A DNA stretch of 64,000 nucleotides from CAYZJV01 sp964482325. Its GTDB lineage: Bacteria; Spirochaetota; Spirochaetia; Sphaerochaetales; Sphaerochaetaceae. Positions 24,979 through 34,024 of the stretch are shown here, piece by piece; within the stretch, counting starts at the first letter, position 1; the number at the start of each line of letters is the position of its first letter. The translations under genes and the position numbers were made by a program. Below the pieces are notes generated by a model. It had not been told where the DNA came from, ran no database searches, and saw only the letters and a program-made list of their open reading frames with translations. The stretch covers positions 56,893-120,892 of the forward strand of contig CAYZXD010000001.1 in NCBI GenBank assembly GCA_964482325.1. Reading direction: 5' to 3'.

Positions 24979-25014
24979 AGGTGAAAGAGGAAGGGAATAC
25001 CACTTCTTTCACCT
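24979..25014 (+). terminator. Terminator after the DUF4832 lipoprotein gene
   Basis: AGGTGAAAGA (24979-24988) and TCTTTCACCT (25005-25014) form a perfect 10-bp stem. A T-rich stretch follows, with seven consecutive T at 25029-25035. The T run is more distant than in a classic terminator. Confidence 0.6.
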
Positions 25015-25126
25015 CTGTGATTTTGCTGTTTTTTTGGTACCTATTGTCATTTCATCCCATGCTTTTATAGCAAATTCCCCCTATTCCCATTCGTTGACTT
25101 GATGGGAGTACCTGCAGTAGGCTTAG

Positions 25127-26029
25127 ATGATGAGCTGGTTATTTCAGAATCTGGATGTGCTCTGGATATCTCGGTTTGATTATGAACGGGATTGGTATGT
25201 CAAAGTTCATGCACATACGCACTTCTTTCAGCTTATGTACATCTGCGAAGGGTCCTGCATCATTACCGTAGGATCACAGACTCATGAAGTTGCTGCCCCC
25301 CACATATTATTATATCCCCCAGAAACTCCACATGGAATTTTACAGGTGTTATCAGATCGGCTTGTTACCCTTGATGTAAAATTCAGTATTCAGGACAAAC
25401 CGGGAAGAGATGCGATATCGATGATTCCTATCGTATCAGTACCTCGTGATGAACAGCCGAAATATATGCTGGAACAGATACGAAATGAAGGATTTAACCG
25501 ACAATACGGGTATCGGGATGTGTGTGCTCATCAGTTGAGTCTGCTGTTACTCATGCTGCTGCGTTGGCACACTGGATTAGATGCAACCTCAGGTGGCAAC
25601 GATACAGAGAGAATGGAGGTGAAACGGGAACATGATTTCAATCCGTTAACCAGTGCAATCATTGAATACCTACAAGAGCATTATATGGAAACCCTCACTT
25701 CAGACCAGTTAGAGCGACAGTTCAATTACAGCTACCGTTATATCAGCAGTGTGTTCGGACATGATACACAGATGACCCCGATGGTATATCAGAAGAAAGT
25801 CCGTATTGCCCGTGCACAGGATTTGTTAAGTTACACGCAATTTGAACTGAAGGAAATCGCTGAAGTGATCGGCTACAGTTCTGTGCATGAGTTTTCCCGT
25901 CACTTCAAGGCACAAGTAGGACTACCACCGGGGAAATGGCGCGAAAACAGCCAACATCACGTTCGCGAAGATGTCTGTATCAACCCGGAATTCATCAACG
26001 AGCTGTATGTTGACAAACAGAAACGGTAA
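25127..26029 (+). CDS. AraC-family transcriptional regulator
   Basis: A 300-residue regulator. The N-terminal 110 residues form a cupin-like AraC sensor domain (VHAHTHFFQLMYICEGSCII, HILLYPPETPHGILQ). The C-terminal AraC HTH pair spans about residues 180-275 (IIEYLQEHYMETLTSDQLER, FNYSYRYISSVFG, LKEIAEVIGYSSVHEFSRHF, KAQVGLPPGKWRE). The double ATG at 25127 has no good ribosome site. TTGACT lies near 25095, but the -10 is unclear, so the start is provisional. It lies just upstream of the dehydrogenase pair and probably controls the sugar module. Confidence 0.85.
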   Translation: MMSWLFQNLDVLWISRFDYERDWYVKVHAHTHFFQLMYICEGSCIITVGSQTHEVAAPHILLYPPETPHGILQVLSDRLVTLDVKFSIQDKPGRDAISMIPIVSVPRDEQPKYMLEQIRNEGFNRQYGYRDVCAHQLSLLLLMLLRWHTGLDATSGGNDTERMEVKREHDFNPLTSAIIEYLQEHYMETLTSDQLERQFNYSYRYISSVFGHDTQMTPMVYQKKVRIARAQDLLSYTQFELKEIAEVIGYSSVHEFSRHFKAQVGLPPGKWRENSQHHVREDVCINPEFINELYVDKQKR

Positions 26030-26126
26030 GTTCCGAATCTGACATAGATTCATCCATATAGATCAAAGACAGTAGGATATTCTCATTATACACTCAACAG
26101 TACATACCATTGTGAGGAGCAATTCC

Positions 26127-27170
26127 ATGCCTACCACCATGACTTTTGCAGATCTTGAACTTGTTGATACTGAAGTGGATCAACCAATGCAGACCATTGC
26201 TTATCTGGAGAAACCGTATAGTCTGAAATTGACCAAGGCAATAATACCTGAACCTGGTCCCGATGAAATCAGGGTCAAGATTATGTATGTCGGAATCTGT
26301 GGTTCCGATCTGGAAGCCTTTCGCGGGACAAGAAAACCGGAATTCATCAGTTTTCCAGCACGTCTTGGGCATGAGGTGGCCGGCATTATCGATGTTGTCG
26401 GAGAGAAGGTGCAGGGGCTGAAACCGGGAATGAAAGTTGCCTGTCGCTATGTGTGGGGTGCATATGCTCAGTACATCACATGCAAACCGTTTAATGTGCA
26501 GGTAATGCCAGACAGTTTTGACATGCAGTCAATCAGTCTCATTGAAATTCTTCCCGGGGTGATTCACACTGCAGAATTAGCAGAGATCGATTCTGGTACC
26601 ACCGTATTAATCATGGGGCAGGGGGTGAGTGGGCTTATGCTTACTCAGGTACTCGCTCTCTATTCTCCTGCAGAACTGGTGGTGACCGACTTGAAAGATC
26701 GGAATCTCGAATTAGCCACACACTATGGTGCGACAAAAACTTTTCGGTTGCCATCGGCTGAGACACAGACAGCGGAGTTCCTAAAAGATGCATACCCAGA
26801 TGGATTTGATGTAGTAATCCCTTGTTTGCTCGAAGGTGATTGTGTGATGGATGCGGTTAACTGTACCAGAATCGGTGGGAAAGTTGTCATGTACGGTGGT
26901 ATCGGAACAGCGAAAGACGAGTTTGATTTCTTCAAGGTACATCGACGTCGAGCATCGATCATTTCAACTGAGCCTCGGCGTGATATCGACATGTACCGCT
27001 ATTTTAAAGAAGGGGTCTCATTAGTCACCGATGGGCTGATACAGACTCGAGAGTATATTGATCGTGTATACCCGCTTGAGGATATACAGAAAGCTTTTGA
27101 GGAACGAATGGATCATACGAATGATGTCATTCATGTCCTCATTAATACACAACCGGAGGAAGAAAAATGA
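26127..27170 (+). CDS. Zinc-type alcohol/sugar dehydrogenase (MDR family) lacking the structural-zinc loop
   Basis: A 347-residue medium-chain dehydrogenase starting MPTTMTFADLELVD at 26127, with GAGGAG upstream; the GTG at 26112 overlaps that ribosome site. Catalytic features are GICGSDLEAFRG (Cys ligand) and RLGHEVAG (His-Glu). The Rossmann fold is VLIMGQGVSGLMLTQVLAL. The usual four-cysteine structural-zinc lobe is missing: GLKPGMKVACRYVWGAYAQY goes straight into the next strand. It is probably a sugar or polyol dehydrogenase. Its stop overlaps the start of the Gfo/Idh gene by 4 bp (ATGA), so the two are co-translated. Confidence 0.85.
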   Translation: MPTTMTFADLELVDTEVDQPMQTIAYLEKPYSLKLTKAIIPEPGPDEIRVKIMYVGICGSDLEAFRGTRKPEFISFPARLGHEVAGIIDVVGEKVQGLKPGMKVACRYVWGAYAQYITCKPFNVQVMPDSFDMQSISLIEILPGVIHTAELAEIDSGTTVLIMGQGVSGLMLTQVLALYSPAELVVTDLKDRNLELATHYGATKTFRLPSAETQTAEFLKDAYPDGFDVVIPCLLEGDCVMDAVNCTRIGGKVVMYGGIGTAKDEFDFFKVHRRRASIISTEPRRDIDMYRYFKEGVSLVTDGLIQTREYIDRVYPLEDIQKAFEERMDHTNDVIHVLINTQPEEEK

Positions 27171-28141
27171 ATGCTGCGAAGAAACAGAAACGATACAAAT
27201 GGGGATTTCTCGGATATGGACAGGTCGCCCGGGAACATATGGCGGGTGCGGTACTGAACAATGTGGATTCCGAACTGTTTGCGGTTGCCTCACAGTCCCA
27301 TTATCAGGATAGTACCATTGAGGCAACTCATCGATTCAGTCGATACGAGGATGTGATCAATCATCCTGATATTGATATCGTCTATATTGCACTTCCCAAT
27401 ACTATGCACGTAACGTGGACGATTAAAGCATTACAAGCCGGAAAGCATGTACTCTGTGAAAAGCCGATTGCCATGACTGTCGCTGAGGTCGAGCAGGTTA
27501 TCAAAACCTCCGCTGAGACCGGATACAAGGTAATGGAAGGATTCATGTATCGTTATTCCAATCGCATGAAACGACTTGAAGAAGTTCTTGCCACCGGTCA
27601 AATAGGTGAGATCACCTACATTCAATCGAACTTCTTTTCCTTGAGAAGCAGGATTGCAGGGATCAGAGCTGATGCTTCACTTGGAGGAGGCAGCCTCTGG
27701 GATCTCGGTTGTTACCCGGTGAGTCTCATTATTGCGTTGTTTGGAGCTGCTGAAGGAAGTCTGCCGAAAATTCAGACAATGGGGACTATGGAGAAGGATA
27801 TTGATACCTATCTCTCAGGGAACTTAGGATTTTCTCAGGGGAAGATCGGGACATTTTCCGCTGGTTGGATATCCGATGTACGCGATATCACCACCATGAT
27901 TATCGGGAGTAGGGGAATTATTGAAATTCGTCGTCTATTTAACTGGGCTGAAGGGAGTATGAGCGTTATCAGTGAATCGGGACAGCAGGATTATGTGTTA
28001 CCGGCAGAAGATCCCTTTGCCCCTGAGGTAGCAAGTTTCCTTTCTCACATCGAAGATGGTACCGCATTAGCGATGCCGCTTACTGAGAGTAAATATCTTG
28101 CAGCAGTTATGCAACAGATAGGAGATCATCTCGTATCCTGA
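27167..28141 (+). CDS. Gfo/Idh/MocA-family oxidoreductase
   Basis: A 324-residue NAD(P)-dependent sugar oxidoreductase. The Rossmann N-terminus is KWGFLGYGQVAREHMAGAVL. The family motif is GKHVLCEKPIAMTVAEVEQ (EKP catalytic Lys). The C-terminal barrel domain includes RADASLGGGSLWDLGCYPVS with its Asp and Tyr. Such enzymes oxidise or reduce sugars and inositols. Gene order (dehydrogenase, then Gfo/Idh, sensor pair, ABC importer, aldehyde dehydrogenase) suggests stepwise oxidation of an imported sugar. The substrate cannot be told from sequence. Confidence 0.88.
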   Translation: MNAAKKQKRYKWGFLGYGQVAREHMAGAVLNNVDSELFAVASQSHYQDSTIEATHRFSRYEDVINHPDIDIVYIALPNTMHVTWTIKALQAGKHVLCEKPIAMTVAEVEQVIKTSAETGYKVMEGFMYRYSNRMKRLEEVLATGQIGEITYIQSNFFSLRSRIAGIRADASLGGGSLWDLGCYPVSLIIALFGAAEGSLPKIQTMGTMEKDIDTYLSGNLGFSQGKIGTFSAGWISDVRDITTMIIGSRGIIEIRRLFNWAEGSMSVISESGQQDYVLPAEDPFAPEVASFLSHIEDGTALAMPLTESKYLAAVMQQIGDHLVS

Positions 28142-28240
28142 TTATCGGATTACGATTGAGGTAATGGGTTCTGCATGGTACTCTTTGGTTGTCATCGGTA
28201 ATGGTACGTGATATAACCGGTGAGTTCAGGGAAGAGGAAT

Positions 28241-30046
28241 ATGCAGCATACATTTCCGCGGACAGGATTTTTCAGGTCAGCACTCAGCATTCGTGCAAAA
28301 CTGATTATCATTTTTCTTACCGTCTCGATTATTCCTTTGCTGATAATCAGTTTTGTCTCTTATCGCATCTCATTTCAGAGTATCCAAGATAGTTCCGTAG
28401 AGAACTTTGCCAATCTTGCCGATCAATTGAATAAAAATATTGAACTGGTGCTGATGGACAGCAGGAATTTTCTGAAAATCAGTCAGTCAGAAGAAGTGCA
28501 ACGATTTCTCACAAAATCAACCGACAGTGAATCTGAATACACTCACGCAATGGCTGTGGTCGAGTTGTTCAAGACCTATCGGGATCTCTTTGATTTTGAT
28601 GAATTTATTGAAAATATCGTAATTCTCAATAATCAGGGAAGACATATCAGTGAGCGAAGAGGTGTCTACGATCTTCCGGTTCCTGTAACGGATTTATCAG
28701 TAGTTAAAAGAATTGAACAATCTCCCGATGAACTTACCATTATACCTAATAACAACCAAGATTACGTAGATCCTGTAACTCAAGAAAGTTATTTATCTAT
28801 CTGTTCTGTACTTCGTAAACCCGTTACTCATGAAGAGATCGGCTACATTATTGTCGATCTCGATATGGATGTCATTTATGATCTGGTCACCACGATATCA
28901 TTGCATCCACCCGGTGATTTTTTCATTGTGGAAAATGAGGACAGTATCGTGGCCCCTTTCCCCAACGATTATCAGAAAGGAGACTTATCAGCTGAGCATA
29001 TCTCGTTGATAAAAGAAAATGAGCGAGGCTTCTTTAATGCCGATTATCATGGAGAGCCGTCGTTCTTTGTGTTTAATACCCTGAAGCTTACCGGCTGGAA
29101 AATTATTGGCAGAACTGATCGTAAAGACCTCCTGGCCAGCGCCATCGTGACGCGCAATATTGCTCTGACTATCGGAGCAGCTACTGCAGGATTTCTTATC
29201 TTGATATACCTCTTTATATCGTATCGTCTGACCCATCCGATCAGAAAGCTGAAGAACTGTATGCGGGAAGTTGAAGAGGGGAATCTTGATCTTCGTGCCG
29301 AGGTTTCCAGTCACGATGAGATTGCCGATCTGAGTGAAAGTTTTAATTCCATGGTGCAGCGAATAAAAGAGTTGATCGAGCTGACAGTGAAGGAACAGGA
29401 ACTGGCGAAAAAAATGGAATTCAAAGCATTACAGGCTCAGATCAACCCACACTTCTTATATAATTCTCTGGAATCAATTCTCTGGATGGCTGAAGCAGGT
29501 AATAAAGAAGACATCATTACCATGACGAAATCACTTTCGAGTTTTTTCCGTATCATTCTCAGTAAGGGCGATGAGAAAATTACACTGCGTGACGAACTAT
29601 CTCATATCACCAGTTATCTGGTGATTCAGAAACTGCGATATCGTGATATTCTCAGCTATGAAATTGATGTTCCGGATGAGCTTCTGGAATACCGGATCAT
29701 CAAGATTGTACTGCAGCCGTTAGTGGAAAATGCTCTGTATCACGGTATTAAGAATACGCGATTGATGGGAAAAGTGCGTATTCAAGGACGTGAGCTTGAA
29801 AAGCAGATTGTGCTTATAGTCGATGATAATGGAGTAGGGATGTCTGCTGAGAAACTTGCAGAACTGCAAGAGATGTTCACTTCTGAATACCATCTGGGAA
29901 CCAGTTCCTCTAGCTATGGGCTAAGGAACGTCAATCAGCGGCTTAAACTTGAGTATGGTGATAATTATCGGTTGCGAATCACCAGCGTACAGGGAAAAGG
30001 AACTCGGGTGATCATCAGAATACCTAAGGAGATTCATCATGTATAA
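28241..30046 (+). CDS. Sensor histidine kinase, YesM-like (two-component)
   Basis: A 601-residue membrane kinase from ATG 28241 (AAGAGGA upstream). The first helix is about residues 17-40 (LIIIFLTVSIIPLLIISFVS). An extracytoplasmic sensor domain of about 240 residues follows, then a second helix (NIALTIGAATAGFLILIYLF). The HAMP segment is THPIRKLKNCMREVEEGNLD. The LytS/YesM-type His-kinase box is LQAQINPHFLYNSLESILWM, and the ATPase domain has LQPLVENALYHG and VDDNGVGMSAEKL. The sensor probably detects extracellular or binding-protein-bound sugar. Its end overlaps the response regulator by 8 bp. Confidence 0.9.
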   Translation: MQHTFPRTGFFRSALSIRAKLIIIFLTVSIIPLLIISFVSYRISFQSIQDSSVENFANLADQLNKNIELVLMDSRNFLKISQSEEVQRFLTKSTDSESEYTHAMAVVELFKTYRDLFDFDEFIENIVILNNQGRHISERRGVYDLPVPVTDLSVVKRIEQSPDELTIIPNNNQDYVDPVTQESYLSICSVLRKPVTHEEIGYIIVDLDMDVIYDLVTTISLHPPGDFFIVENEDSIVAPFPNDYQKGDLSAEHISLIKENERGFFNADYHGEPSFFVFNTLKLTGWKIIGRTDRKDLLASAIVTRNIALTIGAATAGFLILIYLFISYRLTHPIRKLKNCMREVEEGNLDLRAEVSSHDEIADLSESFNSMVQRIKELIELTVKEQELAKKMEFKALQAQINPHFLYNSLESILWMAEAGNKEDIITMTKSLSSFFRIILSKGDEKITLRDELSHITSYLVIQKLRYRDILSYEIDVPDELLEYRIIKIVLQPLVENALYHGIKNTRLMGKVRIQGRELEKQIVLIVDDNGVGMSAEKLAELQEMFTSEYHLGTSSSSYGLRNVNQRLKLEYGDNYRLRITSVQGKGTRVIIRIPKEIHHV

Positions 30047-31640
30047 GACTGTATTGGTAGAAGATGAAATTATTATCAGAGAGAATATTCGAGATAACTT
30101 CCCGTGGCAGAAGCACAATCTGTTATATGCAGGAGAAGCTGCTGATGGAGAAAGCGCATTACAACTGATAGGTGATGTCAAACCGCAAATCATAATCACT
30201 GATATCAAGATGCCCTTTCTGGGAGGATTAGATCTCAGCAGAATCATTAGGCAGCAGATGCCCTGGATAAAAATCATCATCATGACCGGACATGATGAGT
30301 TCGAACTAGCCCAGCAGGCGTTGAAAATCGGTGTGTCCGACTATCTGTTGAAACCCATCGGGCTCTCTGATTTGGAGAAGTCGATCCAGGCAGTGGTAGG
30401 GGCGATCGAGCAGGAGGAGCGGAACCTGCTTAATATTGAAAAGCTTCAGGAAGAGACAGAGATTAATCGTAATTATTTGAAAAATGATTTTCTGAAAAAT
30501 CTGCTGTCGGGTGTGTTGAGTCTCCCCACTATTTATGAAACCGCTAATGAATTAGGAATGAACCTTCAGGCTGCTCGTTATGCAGTAGCTCTGCTTCATC
30601 TGAACATACCGGAGGAATCTGCCGGAAACAGTTATGGAGAGCTCATCAAGGCTCTGTCAATTATCCGGTTTCTCGAGGAAGACACCATCTTCCTTGTTCG
30701 GGAGAGCCTTAAATCCTATGCATTGATTATTACCGGTTCTGATGAAAATGTGCTGCAAAGCAGTTGCTACCGCATTGGAGAGTCTGTTAAAGCAGAATTA
30801 GAAAATAAAACAGCAGCTCTGGTAAGTGTATACATAGGCAGAACGGTGAAACGGCTTATTGAGGTACATCAATCGTACCAGGATGCAATGAAAATTGCTA
30901 ATTTTTCCTACCTGTTTGGCTCTCATAAGATTGTGGGTATAGATGATCTTGTCATGGTCAATCCATATCATGGGTTCTCCATCCCGTTTGAACGGAATGA
31001 ACTGGCCCGATTTCTCAGGATTGGGACAAAACAGGACCTAGGGGAGTTTCTTGCGACTCACCGAAATAGATTTCTCAGTTATCCGCAAACCCTGTTTCAT
31101 ATGATGCTTATCCGATTTAACCTCTACTATGAAATATCGCAACTTCTTGATGAAATTGGATTTTCTGAGGAGCATCGGGAAGAGATCGAAGTTATCAGTT
31201 CTTTGATGGGGAACTGTTCTCAGCAGTTTGACGTAGATGGGATAATGACTCAGGCAGAGCAGGCTATTTCCTATACCATTGAACAACGTGAAGTCTGCAA
31301 AGTGCAGAAATATGATTACATCATCGAGAAAGCAAAAGCCTATATCCGGGAAAATTTCGATAAAAACACCCTGCAGCTACCCGATGTTGCCGCGTATGTA
31401 CATGTAAGTGCAGGGCATCTCAGTACGGTGTTCAATCAGGAAAATGGGGTAAGCTATACTGATTACGTAGCCGAAGTCCGTATAGATAAGGCAAAAGAAT
31501 TACTGAAGTCTACCGATATGAGTTCGGCTGAAATAGCGTTTCACGTGGGATACAATGACCCGCATTACTTCTACACTATTTTCAAAAAAGTCACTGGCAT
31601 GACTTCAAGCGCGTATCGCAATAACAAAGAAACCTCATAG
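30039..31640 (+). CDS. Response regulator with AraC-type DNA-binding domain, YesN-like
   Basis: A 533-residue protein. The receiver domain covers residues 1-125 (VLVEDEIIIRENIRDNF, IIITDIKMPFLGGLDLSRII with phospho-Asp, VSDYLLKPIGLSDLEKSI with Lys). A long middle region is helical and unassigned. The C-terminal AraC HTH pair covers about 435-530 (IIEKAKAYIRENFDKNTLQL, VAAYVHVSAGHLSTVFNQEN, SAEIAFHVGYNDPHYFYTIF). It pairs with the upstream kinase and is expected to activate the binding protein, permease and ATPase genes that follow. Confidence 0.9.
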   Translation: MYKTVLVEDEIIIRENIRDNFPWQKHNLLYAGEAADGESALQLIGDVKPQIIITDIKMPFLGGLDLSRIIRQQMPWIKIIIMTGHDEFELAQQALKIGVSDYLLKPIGLSDLEKSIQAVVGAIEQEERNLLNIEKLQEETEINRNYLKNDFLKNLLSGVLSLPTIYETANELGMNLQAARYAVALLHLNIPEESAGNSYGELIKALSIIRFLEEDTIFLVRESLKSYALIITGSDENVLQSSCYRIGESVKAELENKTAALVSVYIGRTVKRLIEVHQSYQDAMKIANFSYLFGSHKIVGIDDLVMVNPYHGFSIPFERNELARFLRIGTKQDLGEFLATHRNRFLSYPQTLFHMMLIRFNLYYEISQLLDEIGFSEEHREEIEVISSLMGNCSQQFDVDGIMTQAEQAISYTIEQREVCKVQKYDYIIEKAKAYIRENFDKNTLQLPDVAAYVHVSAGHLSTVFNQENGVSYTDYVAEVRIDKAKELLKSTDMSSAEIAFHVGYNDPHYFYTIFKKVTGMTSSAYRNNKETS

Positions 31641-31659
31641 GATGACGTAAAAAAAATTT

Positions 31660-31688
31660 TTGGCTTAAATGTAGGTAACTTATTATAT
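31660..31688 (+). promoter_or_regulatory. Possible promoter of the ribose-type transporter operon
   Basis: TTGGCT (31660-31665), 17 bp, TTATAT (31683-31688) in the 277-bp gap after the response regulator. It would give a leader of about 220 nt. The leader holds a weak hairpin, GGAGAA (31713-31718) with TTCTCC near 31735, but no aptamer I recognise. Confidence 0.35.
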
Positions 31689-31917
31689 TAATATAAGATA
31701 GATGGGTTTCTAGGAGAAGTGAGTTTGTTGAAAATTCTCCGATTATTGCCAAAACATGAAAAAATTATACCATGGTACCGGGCAGATTTGCTTCATCTCA
31801 TCATCGTTTTCTGTGAATCTTACACATCTTCATGAAAATCCTACATTGTGCGCTGGTAATTCCCATTCGATAATCAACATAGAATTTGCCAAAGCAAATA
31901 AAAACGGAGGGTTAACC

Positions 31918-32874
31918 ATGAAAAAAAAGATTGTCATTCTTTCTTTGGTACTCGTGATGCTGATGAGTTCTGCAGTATTGTTTGCTGCCGGATCATCTGA
32001 AGAGAAAGCATCTCAAGAAGAAACCAAAACTTTTGCTATCGTGTATCCGATTGTACACCCATTCTTTGAGCCGGTAACGGAAAGCGCAGAAGCGTATGCA
32101 AAAGAAATGGGTTACAAAGTGATTACCCGGGCACCCGAAGGTGTTGGAGTGAATCAGCAGATTGAGATTATGGAGAATCTGATCTCCATGAAGGTCGATG
32201 GTATTGCTATCGTCCCGACAGATCCTGAAGCTTTGACTCCATACATCAACAAGGCTATCGAGGCAGGTATTCCTACCATCTGTTTCGAATCTGATGTTGC
32301 TGAGAGTAAAAGACTTGCTTTCTTAGGTACTTACAACTACAACGCTGGAAGACACTTAGGATCAGTTGTCGGTCGTGAACTTAACGGTAACGGCACTATG
32401 ATCATAGCTACCGGTCTTCCCACTCAGCGCAGCCTGAATGAAAGAATTCGCGGTATCGAGGAAGAACTTGCTGAAAATTTCCCCGGTGTTGAGATTCTCG
32501 ATATTCAGACCGGACAGGGGGATCCGAACTTGACCGTCAATGTTATTGAAACCATGATCCAGTCTTATCCCGATTTCGATGTCTTTACCAGCATTGACGC
32601 CACCGGTGGTCCTGCTGCAGTTGCTGTCTGGAAGTCCCGAGGTTGGACAGCTGATGACCATATGATCATCACATTCGATAATATGGAACAGAATATTCAG
32701 GGTATCAGAGATGGCCAGGTGACTTCAGTTGTCTCACAGAAGCAGTGGCTCTGGGGTGAAATGATTCTTAAAACACTTAACAATATCATCAACGGAAATG
32801 AAGTTCCTGAATCAACCGACACCGGTACCGTCGAAATCACCAGTGAAAATGTAGAAACCTACATGGAAACCTGA
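31918..32874 (+). CDS. Sugar-binding periplasmic protein (ribose/xylose type, RbsB family)
   Basis: A 318-residue binding protein from ATG 31918 (ACGGAGG upstream). The signal peptide is KKIVILSLVLVMLMSSAVLF followed by AAGSSEE. Type-1 periplasmic-binding features are FAIVYPIVHPFFEPVTESAE, MKVDGIAIVPTDPEALTPYI, KAIEAGIPTICFESDVAESK, FLGTYNYNAGRHLGSVVGRE, FTSIDATGGPAAVAVWKSRG and IITFDNMEQNIQGIRDGQV. It captures a monosaccharide-type ligand for the permease and ATPase downstream. The sequence does not give sugar identity. A hairpin follows the gene. Confidence 0.9.
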   Translation: MKKKIVILSLVLVMLMSSAVLFAAGSSEEKASQEETKTFAIVYPIVHPFFEPVTESAEAYAKEMGYKVITRAPEGVGVNQQIEIMENLISMKVDGIAIVPTDPEALTPYINKAIEAGIPTICFESDVAESKRLAFLGTYNYNAGRHLGSVVGRELNGNGTMIIATGLPTQRSLNERIRGIEEELAENFPGVEILDIQTGQGDPNLTVNVIETMIQSYPDFDVFTSIDATGGPAAVAVWKSRGWTADDHMIITFDNMEQNIQGIRDGQVTSVVSQKQWLWGEMILKTLNNIINGNEVPESTDTGTVEITSENVETYMET

Positions 32875-32899
32875 TCGACAGAACGTTACAAAACTTAAC

Positions 32900-32928
32900 G
32901 GTCGGCAGTTACCGAGGTGCTGCCGGCC
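32900..32928 (+). promoter_or_regulatory. Intercistronic hairpin after the sugar-binding protein gene
   Basis: GGTCGGCAG (32900-32908) pairs with CTGCCGGCC (32920-32928), 9 bp with one T-G pair and an 11-nt loop, 26 bp after the binding-protein stop codon. There is no T-tract, which fits mRNA protection or differential expression. Confidence 0.65.
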
Positions 32929-32972
32929 AACCAGTTATGAGTAATCAGTAGTTTCTTAATAAGGATAGAATT

Positions 32973-33995
32973 ATGAAAGATGTTAAACCCCACAAAGGAA
33001 CTTCCCAGAATCTGGAACAGAGTGATCAGCATATGATCGCGCGGATGACCGCCGCTATCAGGGGTGAAAGAACCAGTGGGCTCATTTTACTGATGATGCT
33101 GATCATTTTGGTCCTAGCTTTGCTTAAGCCGGACACCTTCTTCACTTCCAACAATCTCTTCAACATCGTCAAACAGGCAAGTATTGTATCCATTATTGCT
33201 TTTGGTCAGACGTTTGTTATGGTTTCCGGGGGAATTGATCTCTCTGTTGGATTTTCTTTAGGGCTCTCCGGGGTAATCATGGCTGATTTTATCAAATTGA
33301 GTCTTCCTCCAGGTGTTGCTATCATTGCGGGACTCGCCATAAGCGTGATTATCGGGATCTCAAATGGATTGATTATCACCAAATTCAAGCTTCCGCCATT
33401 TATTGTCACTCTGGGTATGGCCAAAATTGCCCGAGGCGTGATGTATGTAATCACTCGGGGATATCCGATCCCGGTAAAAGATCCTTTTGTTATCTGGCTG
33501 GGTAACGCGTATGTAGGTCCGATTCCGATCATGGTCATTATTATGCTTGTGTTGTTTGTTATTGCTGCCTATGTCCTGGGGAAGACGGTATTTGGACTGA
33601 GAACCAAGGCTATCGGTGGAAATGAACATGCAGCACGACTCACAGGAATCAAAGTCGATATGCACAAGATCCAGGTCTATGCAATGACTGGGCTGCTTTG
33701 TGGTATTGCTGGAATAATCATGGCTGGACGAGTGAACTCGGGAAATCCGAATGCAGGAGTCAATTTCGAACTTGATTCAATTGCCGCAGTAATTGTTGGT
33801 GGAACTGCTATGAGTGGAGGCGAAGGAACGGTTATCGGGACACTGCTCGGTGCTCTCATACTCCAGATTATCAGCAATGGACTGGTGCTCATGAATGTGA
33901 GTATCTATTGGCAGACTATTGTGGCTGGAGCGTTGATTATCATCGTCTGTGCACTCGATAGTTTCTCGCATGCAAAAGAATCTGGAGCAGCATGA
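32973..33995 (+). CDS. Sugar ABC transporter permease (RbsC family)
   Basis: A 340-residue permease with about 8-10 helices after a hydrophilic N-terminal 45 residues. Family stretches are FGQTFVMVSGGIDLSVGFSL, LPPFIVTLGMAKIARGVMYV, TGIKVDMHKIQVYAMTGLLC and AAVIVGGTAMSGGEGTVIGT. It is the only permease gene in this operon, so the channel is probably a homodimer, unlike the LsrCD pair earlier in the window. ATG 32973 has AAGGATAG upstream. Confidence 0.9.
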   Translation: MKDVKPHKGTSQNLEQSDQHMIARMTAAIRGERTSGLILLMMLIILVLALLKPDTFFTSNNLFNIVKQASIVSIIAFGQTFVMVSGGIDLSVGFSLGLSGVIMADFIKLSLPPGVAIIAGLAISVIIGISNGLIITKFKLPPFIVTLGMAKIARGVMYVITRGYPIPVKDPFVIWLGNAYVGPIPIMVIIMLVLFVIAAYVLGKTVFGLRTKAIGGNEHAARLTGIKVDMHKIQVYAMTGLLCGIAGIIMAGRVNSGNPNAGVNFELDSIAAVIVGGTAMSGGEGTVIGTLLGALILQIISNGLVLMNVSIYWQTIVAGALIIIVCALDSFSHAKESGAA

Positions 33996-34024
33996 AACCC
34001 GTATCGGGTATTGGTGGGTAACCT

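Noticed and set aside
31641..31917. Riboswitch in the 277-bp leader of the sugar-binding protein gene
   Set aside because: I see a weak hairpin but no conserved core of any aptamer class I know, and the operon already has a two-component regulator.
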